Made by a program: the position numbers and the translations under genes. Below are positions 45,807-55,198 of a stretch of 64,000 nucleotides of DNA, one piece after another. Position 1 is the stretch's first letter, and each line of letters starts with the position of its first letter. The notes under the pieces were generated by a model. That model made no database searches. It had not been told where the DNA came from and saw only the letters and a list, made by a program, of their open reading frames with translations. Source of the DNA: Lachnospiraceae bacterium (GTDB taxonomy: Bacteria; Bacillota; Clostridia; Lachnospirales; Lachnospiraceae); the NCBI GenBank assembly GCA_024698715.1, contig JAILRA010000077.1:1-64000 (forward strand), written 5' to 3'.

Positions 45807-47188
45807 TGACACAGGAAGAAAAATTCGAAAAAATGACGACGCAGCCGATACCTTCACTGGTTTCAAGGCTTGCTGTTCCCACGATAATCAGTATGCTGGT
45901 TACGTCATTTTACAATATGGTAGATACATATTTTGTCGGGAAGATAAACACTTCGGCTTCGGGTGCTGTCGGCGTCGTATTTTCGCTGATGGCGATAATA
46001 CAGGCTTTCGGATTTATGTTCGGACACGGCTCGGGCAATTTCCTTGCAAGAAAACTCGGCGAAAAGAAAGAGGAAGAAGCCGAGGTCATTGCCAATGCGG
46101 GATTCTTTTTCGCATTCTCCTTCGGAGTGATATTTGCGGTGGCCGGCCTTTTGAATCTTAACAGACTGGCATATCTTTTGGGTTCCACGGATACCATCCT
46201 TCCGTATGCGCGTTCATACATGGGACCGATACTTGTCGGTGCACCGTGGATGATGGCTTCGATAGTGTTAAACAATGAGATCAGATATCAGGGCAATGCC
46301 AAGACCGCAATGTTCGGTATTATGGCAGGTGCTGTTATAAACATCGGACTCGATCCGCTCCTTATGTTTGTTTTCAAACTCGGGATCATGGGTGCTGCAC
46401 TTTCCACGATCATCGGACAGTTTGTAAGTTTCGTAATCCTGCTTCTGACTACGAGAAGACCTGAGAACATAAGCATCAGGATCGACAGAAATCCTTTTGC
46501 ATTCAGGTATCTCGGTGAGATAGTCGCAGGGGGCTTACCTTCGCTTTTCAGACAGGGCCTTGCAAGTATAGCGGGTATTCTTTTAAATGTAGTGGCAAAA
46601 GGTGTTGCGGGACCGGAACTTGCAGATCAGACGATCGCGGGAATGGCGATAGTTTCCAAACTGTCGATGTCTCTCAATTCAATGGTAATAGGTTTCGGAC
46701 AGGGCTTTCAGCCGGTATGCAGTTTCAATTACGGAGCCGCAAAATACAAAAGGGTCAAGGAAGCGTTTCTTTTTTCGGTCAAAACATGTGCACTGCTCAT
46801 GATAATAATCAGCGGACTTTGTTTTGCATTTGCACCTTTTATCGTGGAACAGTTCAGAAAAGGTGATGAAATGGTTGTTCAGGTCGGCGCATTTGCTCTT
46901 AGGGCACAGTGTCTGACATATGTCTTCGGAGTGTGGATCATACTCACCAATATGCTTTTGCAGGCATCCGGCAGGGCTTTCGGTGCAACCGTAATTTCGT
47001 CCGCAAGATCAGGACTTTGCTTCATACCCGTAATATTGATTCTTCCGAGATTTTTCGGCATAACAGGAGTGCAGATCTCACAGGCGGTGGCCGATATGAT
47101 AGCATTTTTCATTTCGCTCGGTGGCGGATTGTATTTCCTTGGAAAACTCGACAAAATGCAAAAAGAGAAAGACGGCGCGGATTCGTAA
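45806..47188 (+). CDS. MATE-family multidrug/cation exporter
   Basis: A 460-residue protein with twelve membrane helices and two homologous halves. The N-terminus has PSLVSRLAVPTIISMLVTSFYNMVDTYFVG, the MATE signature of the NorM/MepA group, and the second half has the equivalent segment GGLPSLFRQGLASIAGILLN. It should export organic cations or secondary products in exchange for Na+ or H+. The ATG overlaps the previous TAA (TAATG), tying its translation to the spermidine-synthase-like gene. A product of that enzyme could be the exported substrate, but this is inference. Confidence 0.9.
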   Translation: MTQEEKFEKMTTQPIPSLVSRLAVPTIISMLVTSFYNMVDTYFVGKINTSASGAVGVVFSLMAIIQAFGFMFGHGSGNFLARKLGEKKEEEAEVIANAGFFFAFSFGVIFAVAGLLNLNRLAYLLGSTDTILPYARSYMGPILVGAPWMMASIVLNNEIRYQGNAKTAMFGIMAGAVINIGLDPLLMFVFKLGIMGAALSTIIGQFVSFVILLLTTRRPENISIRIDRNPFAFRYLGEIVAGGLPSLFRQGLASIAGILLNVVAKGVAGPELADQTIAGMAIVSKLSMSLNSMVIGFGQGFQPVCSFNYGAAKYKRVKEAFLFSVKTCALLMIIISGLCFAFAPFIVEQFRKGDEMVVQVGAFALRAQCLTYVFGVWIILTNMLLQASGRAFGATVISSARSGLCFIPVILILPRFFGITGVQISQAVADMIAFFISLGGGLYFLGKLDKMQKEKDGADS

Positions 47189-47210
47189 AGATAAGAGAAA
47201 AGAGGTAAAA

Positions 47211-48386
47211 ATGTCAGTAAAGATAGTCAGAAAAAGAATCACGGAAATGACTGCCGATGCCATTGTATGTCCCGCGGAATCCAAGCCTGTAAAAGGTGAC
47301 GGCATTGACATGGAGATATGTGATGCTGCGGGTTCTGACAGACTTCTCTGGTTCAGAAGAGAGAATATCGGGGAAGTGAACGAGGGAGAAGTATTTGTTA
47401 CGCCGGCATTCGATCTTCCCTGTAAGATGGTCATTCATGCCGTATGTCCTTTGTTCAGGGACGGAACCTTCAATGAAGAGAGGAACCTTAGAAACTGTTA
47501 CAGAAAAGCGCTTGAAACAGCTTTTGAAAATAAAGCAAGATCCATAGTCTTTCCCCTTCTTTCAACGGGAAACAAACGTTATCCCAGAGAAGAGAGTTTA
47601 AGAGTGGCAATAGACGAGATAAATGCGTTTCTTTCGGATAATCAGATGGATGTATTCATCTCGGTATTTGATGAGAAACTGGAAAATCGTTTTAAGAGAT
47701 TATCGGCTGAACTGGATGAATATATTGAAGAACTGTATGATGTTGATTCGGATGAAACGGAAATCTCTTTTAAGGAAAAGAAAGGTACGCCGTGGATAAG
47801 CGAAGATCTTTTTATAGACAGGGCATCCACAAGACTGGTGGCCGAAAACTACGGTCTTAACGAAAAGGAAGAAGGGAACAGACCAACAAAAAAATCAAGG
47901 AGAAAAATCGGATTATCCGGATTTCTTTCGGAAAAAAGGATCAATCCGTCTTCAGTTCGCAAACCGTCCTTTAGGGAGGAATGCGAGCCCTGCGAAGATA
48001 TTTACGATGAGATCCCCGATGAACTGAAAAAAAGGATGATGCATCTTTCGGATACCTTTTCTCAGTATCTTATGTTTCTTATCGAATCAAAAGGTATGAA
48101 AAATGCGGAAGTGTATAAAAGAGCGATAGTGGATAAGAAGGTTTTTTCGAAAATCAAGAACAATCCCGAGGCGCATCCGAAAAAGAATACCGCCATGCGC
48201 CTTTGTGTCGGAGCGAAGCTTAATCTGGACGAAACAAAGGATCTTCTGGCCAGGGCGGGTTATGCGCTTTCACCCTGTGACAAAACGGATATCATATTTT
48301 CATTTTTCATTGAAAAAAACATATATGATATGATACTGATAGACATTGTGCTTGAAGAAGAAGGACTGGAATGCATTATCGACTGA
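47211..48386 (+). CDS. Macro-domain protein with a C-terminal helical (XRE-like) domain
   Basis: The N-terminal 165 residues form a macro domain (TADAIVCPAESK, GEVFVTPAFDLPCKMVIHAV, SIVFPLLSTGNKRYPRE), which binds or removes ADP-ribose. Residues about 170-275 are a variable charged linker. The C-terminal region (280-391), with FLIESKGMKNAEVYKRAIVDKKVFSKI and LDETKDLLARAGYALS, resembles a small regulatory domain that recurs in Firmicutes proteins and looks like a divergent helix-turn-helix. GAGG precedes ATG 47211, which is better than an upstream start inside the MATE gene. The function may be control of an ADP-ribosylated target. Confidence 0.78.
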   Translation: MSVKIVRKRITEMTADAIVCPAESKPVKGDGIDMEICDAAGSDRLLWFRRENIGEVNEGEVFVTPAFDLPCKMVIHAVCPLFRDGTFNEERNLRNCYRKALETAFENKARSIVFPLLSTGNKRYPREESLRVAIDEINAFLSDNQMDVFISVFDEKLENRFKRLSAELDEYIEELYDVDSDETEISFKEKKGTPWISEDLFIDRASTRLVAENYGLNEKEEGNRPTKKSRRKIGLSGFLSEKRINPSSVRKPSFREECEPCEDIYDEIPDELKKRMMHLSDTFSQYLMFLIESKGMKNAEVYKRAIVDKKVFSKIKNNPEAHPKKNTAMRLCVGAKLNLDETKDLLARAGYALSPCDKTDIIFSFFIEKNIYDMILIDIVLEEEGLECIID

Positions 48387-48452
48387 TGCTGAAGATCGGA
48401 CATTGCTTTCGAAGAATACTGACCGGAATATCTTTTCAATCGGATTGAACAT

Positions 48453-49565
48453 ATGAAAAAAAGAAGATTTTCAACAAGAAATATTGTACTCGTATATACC
48501 GTAATGATATTCATTGTTGCCGTCGGATCCCTGGCGGTTTCATTGTATTTTTCGCGTATTCTGAAAGCAGGTCATGAAAAAAAGGATTCCTACGGGGATG
48601 TTTATTCCTCGTCGGCGGTCAATGACGGTTCGATAAATTTCGACAGATATTATGTGATGATCACGGCGGACAGGGAACTGGATTTCTGGCAGTCCGTTTA
48701 CAAAGGAGCATTTGAAGAGGGCATTAAAAAAGGGATCTGTGTTGAAATGATGGGAGAAAATCTCTCGGACGATTACAGCGACACGGATCTGATGGAGATC
48801 GCCGTTGCATCCAAAGCGGACGGTATCATCATATATGCCGATGAATCGGCTGAAATGAGAGAACTGATCGAGAAGGCCGTAAACGAAGGCATACCCGTGG
48901 TTACCGTATACGGTGACAGCGCCAATTCCACAAGATGCTGCTATGTCGGTGTCGGAAGTTACAATCTCGGACGTGAATACGGCAAGCAGGTAGTAAAGAT
49001 CGCAAGGGAATCCGAACTTTCCAACACGACCGCATCCACGCATATGAATGATGTTGTTAAGGTTGCGGTCCTTGTAAATTCCTATTCGGACAACTCCAAT
49101 CAGAATCTTGTATGGTCGGGCATTCAGAATGCCGTTTCGACCGAAAACAATACACAGACACAGATAGAACTTTCCATGGCGTATGTGGATAACAGAAGTA
49201 CTTTTACTGCAGAAGAATCCATAAGAGACCTTTTCAGATCCAAGGAAACCCCCGATGTTATCATCTGCCTTAACGAGACCGATACCAACTGTGTTTATCA
49301 GACACTTATCGATTACAACAAAGTAGGTAAATCAACCATACTCGGATATTATGATTCCGAAACAATTCTTAAAGGCATATCCAGAAACGTTATCTATTCC
49401 ACTATTTCCGTAGACACTTATCAGATGGGTGTTTACTGTGTGGATGCCATATATGAATACGAGGAAAAAGGCAATACCAGCCAGTATATGCTTGCCGATG
49501 TCACTCTGATCGACAAGAACAATGTCTCGGATTATCTGAAAGAGGAAACGGAGGTGGAAGAATGA
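48453..49565 (+). CDS. Membrane-anchored sugar-binding sensor (XylFII-like)
   Basis: A 370-residue protein with one N-terminal membrane helix (about 11-34) and a periplasmic-binding-protein fold outside (about 62-350): YVMITADRELDFWQSVYKGAFEEG, ADGIIIYADES, IPVVTVYGDS, DVIICLNETD and ILGYYDSE. It lacks a lipobox and transporter partners of its own. Next to a LytS/YesM kinase this matches the XylFII-LytS arrangement known from Clostridium beijerinckii, where the anchored binding protein senses D-xylose and activates the kinase. The last 4 bases overlap the kinase start (ATGA). The actual ligand is inferred from downstream xylosidase genes. Confidence 0.85.
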   Translation: MKKRRFSTRNIVLVYTVMIFIVAVGSLAVSLYFSRILKAGHEKKDSYGDVYSSSAVNDGSINFDRYYVMITADRELDFWQSVYKGAFEEGIKKGICVEMMGENLSDDYSDTDLMEIAVASKADGIIIYADESAEMRELIEKAVNEGIPVVTVYGDSANSTRCCYVGVGSYNLGREYGKQVVKIARESELSNTTASTHMNDVVKVAVLVNSYSDNSNQNLVWSGIQNAVSTENNTQTQIELSMAYVDNRSTFTAEESIRDLFRSKETPDVIICLNETDTNCVYQTLIDYNKVGKSTILGYYDSETILKGISRNVIYSTISVDTYQMGVYCVDAIYEYEEKGNTSQYMLADVTLIDKNNVSDYLKEETEVEE

Positions 49566-51073
49566 AAGAAAAACATTCCAGACCGATGATCTCACTTCAG
49601 CTTAAACTGAGCGGTATTTTCATCATGGCGAGCATCCTCATCTTTATAGTTAACGCGATGCTTGTTTTCGGGATCAACAGGATGACTTCCGAAATGGATA
49701 TGGTATACCGGGACAATCTGAAACTGAATGCACTTACTGTGGCGCTTAACGATGTTCAGAACAATATGTCGGATTATCTTAATACCAAGACAACCGATTC
49801 GCTTCAGGCATATTACAAAAGCGAGCAGGCATATTTCAAACTGATCAGTGAACTTAACGGTTCCGTAACTCCGGACACGAACAGTCTCATGGAAAGAAAT
49901 ATAAAAAACATGTCCGAGGAATACCTGACCACCACGGAGAATGCCATTGATGCCAAGCGAGGAAGAAATGTAGAAAAGTATTCCGCGGAGTATGACAGAG
50001 CGAGCAGGTTATACGAGTATATCAACACGTATATTTACAGTCTCAATAACGAGAGATTCAAGAGCAATTCCGAAAGCTTCAGTGAACTCATTAAAGCTTT
50101 CAGGGTATTTGAAGTCGTAAGCATTATCGTCATGCTTGGCGCGGTTGTGGGAACCAGTGCATTTGTGCTCGGATTTACCAAGACCATGATCGACCCTGTA
50201 AGAAAACTCGCAAGGGCAGCAGACGAGGTCGCAAAAGGAAATTTCGAGATAGAAACCCTTCCGATATCATCCAACGATGAAATAGGTGTTGTTACCGGAA
50301 CCTTCAACAAAATGGTAGTCAGCATCAGACAGTACATCGAACAGATAAAAGAGAATATGGAACATGAGCGAAAGATGCAGGAGAAGGAACTCAAGACGGA
50401 GGCAACTCTTAAAGAGGCACAGCTTAAGTATCTTCAGACGCAGATTAATCCGCATTTTCTTTTCAATACTCTTAATGCCGGCGCACAGCTTGCAATGATG
50501 GAGGATGCCGAAAAGACATACAATTATATTCAGAATACGGCGGCGTTTTTCAGATATAATGTAAGGGAAGGATATACCACTGTTCGTCTTTCGGATGAGA
50601 TCAATCTCATCGATCATTACATATATATTCTGAACGTTCGTTTTTCGGGAGATATAAAATACGAAAAGACGATTGATAAATCGGTACTGGATGTTCTGAT
50701 GCCCAGCATGATCCTGCAGCCCATCATAGAGAATTCCGTCAATCACGGAATAAAGGAAATGGAAGGAAAGGGCAAGATCACACTGGATGTATATGCCGAA
50801 GACGACGATGTCTGCATCAGCGTTAAAGACAACGGTATCGGTATGACAAAGGAAATGATCAAAAAAGTATTGAGCGGCGAACTGACCGAAGAAGAAAAAG
50901 CGGCTCCCGTAGGTGCTCACGGTATCGGAATGGACAATGTCATCAAGAGGATAAGACTCTTCACCGAAAGAGAGGACAGTGTGTCGATCTTCAGTGACGG
51001 AGAAGGCATGGGCACCGAAGTCCTTATCAGACTCAGCAGAAACAATAATTCTCAAATCGTATCGGAGGATTAA
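49562..51073 (+). CDS. LytS/YesM-type sensor histidine kinase
   Basis: A 503-residue kinase with two membrane helices (about 15-37 and 182-207), an external helical sensor region between them (about 40-180), a HAMP linker (KLARAADEVAKGNFEIE), a short coiled coil and a His_kinase/HATPase unit. The phosphorylated histidine is His298 in QTQINPHFLFNTLN, and the ATP site shows the N box in IIENSVNHGI and the G box in VKDNGIGM. It should sense the sugar-loaded binding protein at 48453 and phosphorylate the regulator at 51077, starting 3 bases after its stop. Confidence 0.93.
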   Translation: MKEKHSRPMISLQLKLSGIFIMASILIFIVNAMLVFGINRMTSEMDMVYRDNLKLNALTVALNDVQNNMSDYLNTKTTDSLQAYYKSEQAYFKLISELNGSVTPDTNSLMERNIKNMSEEYLTTTENAIDAKRGRNVEKYSAEYDRASRLYEYINTYIYSLNNERFKSNSESFSELIKAFRVFEVVSIIVMLGAVVGTSAFVLGFTKTMIDPVRKLARAADEVAKGNFEIETLPISSNDEIGVVTGTFNKMVVSIRQYIEQIKENMEHERKMQEKELKTEATLKEAQLKYLQTQINPHFLFNTLNAGAQLAMMEDAEKTYNYIQNTAAFFRYNVREGYTTVRLSDEINLIDHYIYILNVRFSGDIKYEKTIDKSVLDVLMPSMILQPIIENSVNHGIKEMEGKGKITLDVYAEDDDVCISVKDNGIGMTKEMIKKVLSGELTEEEKAAPVGAHGIGMDNVIKRIRLFTEREDSVSIFSDGEGMGTEVLIRLSRNNNSQIVSED

Positions 51074-51076
51074 AGC

Positions 51077-52669
51077 ATGTATAAAATAATGATAGCCGAT
51101 GATGAAGGAATAGTTATCGATTCTCTTAAATTCGTGCTTGAAAAGGAATTCGGCAAGGAATGCGTTATAGAATACGCCAAAACAGGACGCAGCGTGATCG
51201 AACTGGCCGAGAATTTCAGACCGGATATTTCCATCATGGATATCCAGATGCCGGGAATAAACGGTATCGATGCGATGAAAGAGATCCGTGAAAAAAATAA
51301 GGATGTTATTTTTATTGTAATGAGTGCTTACGATAAGTTTGACTATGCTACCGAAGCGATCAAACTCGGAGTTCTCGATTACATTACAAAACCGATGGAG
51401 AAAAATCGTATAATTTCCGTCGTTAAACGTGCCATGGCCATTATTGACAAAGAAAGAGCCAGAAGAAGCAATGATCTTATGGTCATGGAAAAAATGGAAA
51501 TGGTCATTCCCATGCTTGAGAGCGGCCTTATCTACAGTATCTTTCTTCAGGATAAGTTTTCGGAGGAAGCCGTCAATTACAAGAGCATCCTCGGAATAAA
51601 TGAAGAATACGGGTACATGATGGCCGTGGTTTGCGGAGAAAGGGATGAAGGTTCCAATCTTACCAATGCGGTCGGCAGCAGCGTCCGTCTTCAGAATCAT
51701 TATTCGGAATTAAGATCGTATCTGAAAGATTTCTGCGGCGGAATAATCGGAAATGTCATGTCAAATAAGATCGCGGTACTCGTCCCGTACGGCAAACCCG
51801 AGATGGACTATACCGAAAGGAACGAGCTTATCGAGAAGACCAGAGAGTTTACGAGAACGCTTCAGAGAAAACTCTCGGGAGATTTTAAGATAGGAATAGG
51901 CGGTGTCAAGGCATTCAGCGAAATGAACGATTCCTACGATGAGGCATTGCAGGCGCTTCTTAACGGCAACGGCAGAGTGGCACATGCGGACGATCTGGAA
52001 CTGAGATGCGAATACGAAGAGAACTATCCAGTCGAAACGGAAAAAAGGATGTTCGAACTTATTGAAAAAGGCGATTACGCCGGTGCCGGAAATGCTGCGG
52101 GTCAGTATTTTGACTGGATGAGCAACAATTTTTCAGACAGCATAATGGATATAAGGCTCAAGGTACTGGAGTTTGTTCTATATGCCGAACGCATCCTCTA
52201 CGTTAAAGGCGGAAATACCTACGAATTCAAGAGCCGTACCGACTATATCCCAAGTGTGATGGGAACGGAGGATCTTGGAGAACTGAAAACCTGGTTCCTG
52301 AACAAGATAGTGGAAACAGCCAAGAAAGTGGAGAATAACAGAAGCGATAAGTCGGAAAGCCTTATTGAAAAAGCGGAAGCGTTTATCCGCCGCAATTATA
52401 TGAAGGAACTTTCACTTGACGATATTTCACGTTACTGCAATATCAGTTCCTATTATTTCAGCAAGCTGTTCAAACAGGAGACCGGCGAGAATTATGTCGA
52501 ATACCTTACCAGGGTCCGTATCGAAAATGCCAAGAAGATGCTTTCTGATTCCGAGGCTTCGATCAAGGAGATAAGTTATTCCGTAGGATTTTCAGATCCG
52601 AATTATTTCAGCCGTGCGTTCAAAAAATACGAAGGCATTTCACCTACTGAATACAAGGAAGCGCTGTAA
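51077..52669 (+). CDS. YesN-type response regulator with AraC DNA-binding domain
   Basis: A 530-residue regulator: receiver domain (1-125, phospho-Asp55 in SIMDIQMPGING, with acidic pocket ADDE at 7-10), a long middle domain (about 150-410) typical of YesN proteins, and two AraC-type helix-turn-helix motifs (about 435-528) with SSYYFSKLFKQETGENYVEYL and IKEISYSVGFSDPNYFSRAF. It most likely activates the transporter and glycosidase genes downstream in response to extracellular xylose or a related sugar. Its binding sites cannot be fixed from a single genome; the 53850-53966 leader is the first place to look. Confidence 0.93.
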   Translation: MYKIMIADDEGIVIDSLKFVLEKEFGKECVIEYAKTGRSVIELAENFRPDISIMDIQMPGINGIDAMKEIREKNKDVIFIVMSAYDKFDYATEAIKLGVLDYITKPMEKNRIISVVKRAMAIIDKERARRSNDLMVMEKMEMVIPMLESGLIYSIFLQDKFSEEAVNYKSILGINEEYGYMMAVVCGERDEGSNLTNAVGSSVRLQNHYSELRSYLKDFCGGIIGNVMSNKIAVLVPYGKPEMDYTERNELIEKTREFTRTLQRKLSGDFKIGIGGVKAFSEMNDSYDEALQALLNGNGRVAHADDLELRCEYEENYPVETEKRMFELIEKGDYAGAGNAAGQYFDWMSNNFSDSIMDIRLKVLEFVLYAERILYVKGGNTYEFKSRTDYIPSVMGTEDLGELKTWFLNKIVETAKKVENNRSDKSESLIEKAEAFIRRNYMKELSLDDISRYCNISSYYFSKLFKQETGENYVEYLTRVRIENAKKMLSDSEASIKEISYSVGFSDPNYFSRAFKKYEGISPTEYKEAL

Positions 52670-52720
52670 AAGGATCCGTAAAAATTTGTTATCCGCTCAG
52701 AATTACATGGAGAGAATTTT

Positions 52721-53779
52721 ATGAAGATATTTCACAATTTAAAAAGACTGTCCGTATTTATACTTTCAACCTTTCTCGTGTTTTCTTTTCTTTCGGGATG
52801 TACCGTAAAAGAAAACGATCCCGGCGAGAGTACCGAAAACTATGATGATGTCATAAATATAGGAATGTCTTTTGACTCATTTGTAATAGAAAGATGGCAG
52901 CGTGACAGGGATGTGTTTGTTTCGACGGCCAAGGAGATGGGCGCCGAAGTAAATGTTCAGAATGCCAACGGGGATATCGAGGAACAGAAAAGGCAGATAC
53001 AGTATTTTATCGAGCAGAATGTCGACGTCATCGTCATTATATGCATAGATGCCGATACTCTTTCGGAAGAAGTCAAGAAAGCCAAGAACGTCGGTATCAA
53101 AGTTATTGCATATGACAGGATCATAAGGGATGCGGATATCGATCTATATATCTCTTTTGATAACAATATGGTAGGAACCCTGATGGGCGAGACGCTGATC
53201 TCATCGGGTATTGGCGAAGGTGACGATATAATCATGATCGGCGGTTCACCGGCCGATTATAATGTTCCCGCACTGGAAGAAGGCTTTATAAAAGTAATGG
53301 AAGACAATAAGATCAATATCGCCGATCAGGTGCACTGTGACGGTTGGAGAGCCGAGATCGCTTCGGATTACGTTTATTCCAATATGGACAAGATCTCACA
53401 GGCCGATGCGATAATGTGCGGAAACGACAATATAGCCAGTAAGGTTGTTTCGGTTCTTTCGGAACAGAGGCTTGCGGGAACGATACCCGTGACAGGGCAG
53501 GATGCAGATCTGGAAGCGTGTCAGAGAATAGTCGAAGGAACACAGCTTATGACCATATATAAACCCGTGGACATGCTTGCAAAGCAGGCGGCTGAATGTG
53601 CCATCAGACTTGCAAAGGGAGAGAATCTCGGAACCGACAAAACCATGAACAACGGAACATACGATGTTCCTTACATAAGTCTTACACCCATTCCCGTTAC
53701 CAAAGAAAACATCGACGAAACCATTATTAACAGCGGTTTCCACACCAGAGAGGATGTTTATCTGAACGTTCCCGAATAA
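52721..53779 (+). CDS. XylF-like sugar-binding lipoprotein
   Basis: A 352-residue lipoprotein with lipobox FLSGC (Cys27) and a periplasmic sugar-binding fold of the xylose-binding type: IERWQRDRDVFVSTAKEMG, VDVIVIICIDADTL, KVIAYDRIIRDADIDLYISFDN and PVTGQDADLEACQRI. The YDRL/YDRI and GQDAD blocks are characteristic of XylF/ChvE proteins. It is the last gene of the regulatory unit and ends at a strong terminator, separate from the transporter genes. It may deliver sugar to the MmsA-MmsB transporter or to the two-component sensor. Confidence 0.88.
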   Translation: MKIFHNLKRLSVFILSTFLVFSFLSGCTVKENDPGESTENYDDVINIGMSFDSFVIERWQRDRDVFVSTAKEMGAEVNVQNANGDIEEQKRQIQYFIEQNVDVIVIICIDADTLSEEVKKAKNVGIKVIAYDRIIRDADIDLYISFDNNMVGTLMGETLISSGIGEGDDIIMIGGSPADYNVPALEEGFIKVMEDNKINIADQVHCDGWRAEIASDYVYSNMDKISQADAIMCGNDNIASKVVSVLSEQRLAGTIPVTGQDADLEACQRIVEGTQLMTIYKPVDMLAKQAAECAIRLAKGENLGTDKTMNNGTYDVPYISLTPIPVTKENIDETIINSGFHTREDVYLNVPE

Positions 53780-53807
53780 AAATTCATATAGCATTTTTTT
53801 GTTAAAC

Positions 53808-53849
53808 AAAGCATATGCCGACAAAATTGTGATAGCATATGCTTTTTTT
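53808..53849 (+). terminator. Rho-independent terminator after the XylF-like gene
   Basis: AAAGCATATGC (53808-53818) pairs with GCATATGCTTT (53835-53845) and continues into a run of seven T. It separates the regulatory genes from the transporter operon. Confidence 0.88.
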
Positions 53850-53966
53850 GATTTTTAAAGTTATCAAAATTTTGAAGAACATTGCAATTTATTTTCAAAA
53901 AAGGTGTGTTAATGTGTAAATGTAGTCATGGAACTAACATTTCACATTTTTATGGGAGGTAAAGAA
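53850..53966 (+). promoter_or_regulatory. Leader of the chvE operon, with a tandem 8-base repeat
   Basis: This AT-rich segment must hold the start signals of the highly expressed chvE gene. TTGCAA at 53882-53887 is a possible -35, but no good -10 lies at 17 bases. TGTTAATG and TGTAAATG occur in tandem at about 53907-53922 and could be part of a regulator site. GGGAGG (53954-53959) is the ribosome site. Confidence 0.35.
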
Positions 53967-55037
53967 ATGAAAAAAAGATTACTCAGTGTTCTTCTTGCAT
54001 CCGGAATGGTAGCTACAACTCTCGTTGGTTGTACAGCAGGCGGATCGGGCAACAAGAAAGTCGGCGTTGCAATGCCTACAAAGGATTTACAGAGATGGAA
54101 CCAGGACGGTTCCAACATGGAATCACAGCTTAAGGCTGCAGGATATGATGTAGATCTTCAGTACGCATCAAACGATATCAACACACAGGTTACTCAGATT
54201 GAAAACATGATTTCATCAGGATGTGATGTTCTCGTTATCGCTTCGATCGACGGTGATTCACTCGGAACAGTTCTCGATCAGGCTAAGAATAAAAACATTC
54301 CTGTTATCGCTTATGACCGTTTGATCATGAACTCAGATGCAGTTACATACTATGCAACATTCGATAACTACATGGTAGGTACAAAGCAGGGTCAGTACAT
54401 CGAAGAGCAGTTAGGTCTTAAGGATGGCAAGGGACCTTACAACATGGAAATCTTCACAGGTGACCCCGGTGACAACAACGCAAGATTCTTCTACGGCGGT
54501 GCTATGGACGTTCTTAATCCTTACATCGACAACGGACAGATCGTAGTTCCTTCAGGACAGATCGAATTCGATACAGTTGCTACAGCTAACTGGGCATCAG
54601 ATGCAGCTCAGTCAAGAATGGAAGCTATCATTTCTTCCAACTATGCTGACGGAACGGTTCTTGACGCAGTTTTGTGTTCAAACGACTCTACAGCATTCGG
54701 TGTTACAAACGCACTTGTAGCTAACTATGAAGGCAATCATGACAACTATCCTATCATTACCGGTCAGGACTGTGATATCGCTAACGTAAAGAACATGCTT
54801 GCAGGCAAGCAGTCAATGTCTATCTTCAAAGATACACGTACACTTGCTTCCAAGACAGTTGAAATGGTTGACGCTATCCTCAAGGGAACACAGGCACCCG
54901 TTAATGATACAGAAACATACAACAACGGTAAGAAGGTTGTTCCTTCATACCTTTGCGAGCCGGTATTTGCTGATGTTAACAACTACGAAGAACTCTTGAT
55001 CAAGTCAGGTTACTATACAGCAGATCAGTTACAGTAA
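53967..55037 (+). CDS. chvE: ChvE-type multiple-monosaccharide-binding lipoprotein
   Basis: A 356-residue lipoprotein (signal peptide with lipobox LVGC, Cys22) of the ChvE family, the substrate receptor for ABC transporters that take up xylose, arabinose, galactose or glucose. The family blocks are clear: MPTKDLQRWNQDGSNM, NDINTQVTQIENMISSGCDVLV, VIAYDRLIMNSDAVTYYATFDN and ITGQDCDIANVKNM. GGGAGG before ATG 53967 excludes the ATG 13 codons upstream. Codon use is strongly biased toward a small set, unlike neighbours, as for abundant proteins. It is followed by two hairpins before the ATPase gene, typical for keeping binding protein levels above those of the membrane parts. Confidence 0.92.
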   Translation: MKKRLLSVLLASGMVATTLVGCTAGGSGNKKVGVAMPTKDLQRWNQDGSNMESQLKAAGYDVDLQYASNDINTQVTQIENMISSGCDVLVIASIDGDSLGTVLDQAKNKNIPVIAYDRLIMNSDAVTYYATFDNYMVGTKQGQYIEEQLGLKDGKGPYNMEIFTGDPGDNNARFFYGGAMDVLNPYIDNGQIVVPSGQIEFDTVATANWASDAAQSRMEAIISSNYADGTVLDAVLCSNDSTAFGVTNALVANYEGNHDNYPIITGQDCDIANVKNMLAGKQSMSIFKDTRTLASKTVEMVDAILKGTQAPVNDTETYNNGKKVVPSYLCEPVFADVNNYEELLIKSGYYTADQLQ

Positions 55038-55046
55038 TTCCCCTAT

Positions 55047-55120
55047 GAATGAACTTTGTTCATTCGTTTAAAACATAAGTTAAGTCCCCTTTTTTCATGA
55101 CTATTAAAGGGGACTTAACT
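55047..55120 (+). promoter_or_regulatory. Two hairpins between chvE and mmsA
   Basis: GAATGAAC/GTTCATTC with loop TTT (55047-55065) is followed by a long stem AGTTAAGTCCCCTTT/AAAGGGGACTTAACT (55078-55092 with 55106-55120). Neither has a good T run. They probably stabilise the 3' end of the chvE transcript or cause partial termination, lowering mmsA-mmsB expression relative to chvE. Confidence 0.65.
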
Positions 55121-55198
55121 ATGTAAAAATCTTTTGGAAAAAGTGGCAATAAAAGTATTAAAGAACATAAACGGTTAGATTAAACAGGAGGGATAAAA

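Noticed and set aside
48403-48431. Possible promoter TTGCTT/GAATAT before the XylFII-like gene.
   Set aside because: Both boxes are poor matches; transcription of the sensor gene could equally come from upstream.
50267-51700. A 477-codon ORF on the minus strand across the kinase and regulator genes.
   Set aside because: Both plus-strand genes have complete, motif-bearing proteins in coupled order, and the antisense product has no recognisable domain. It is a shadow of codon bias.
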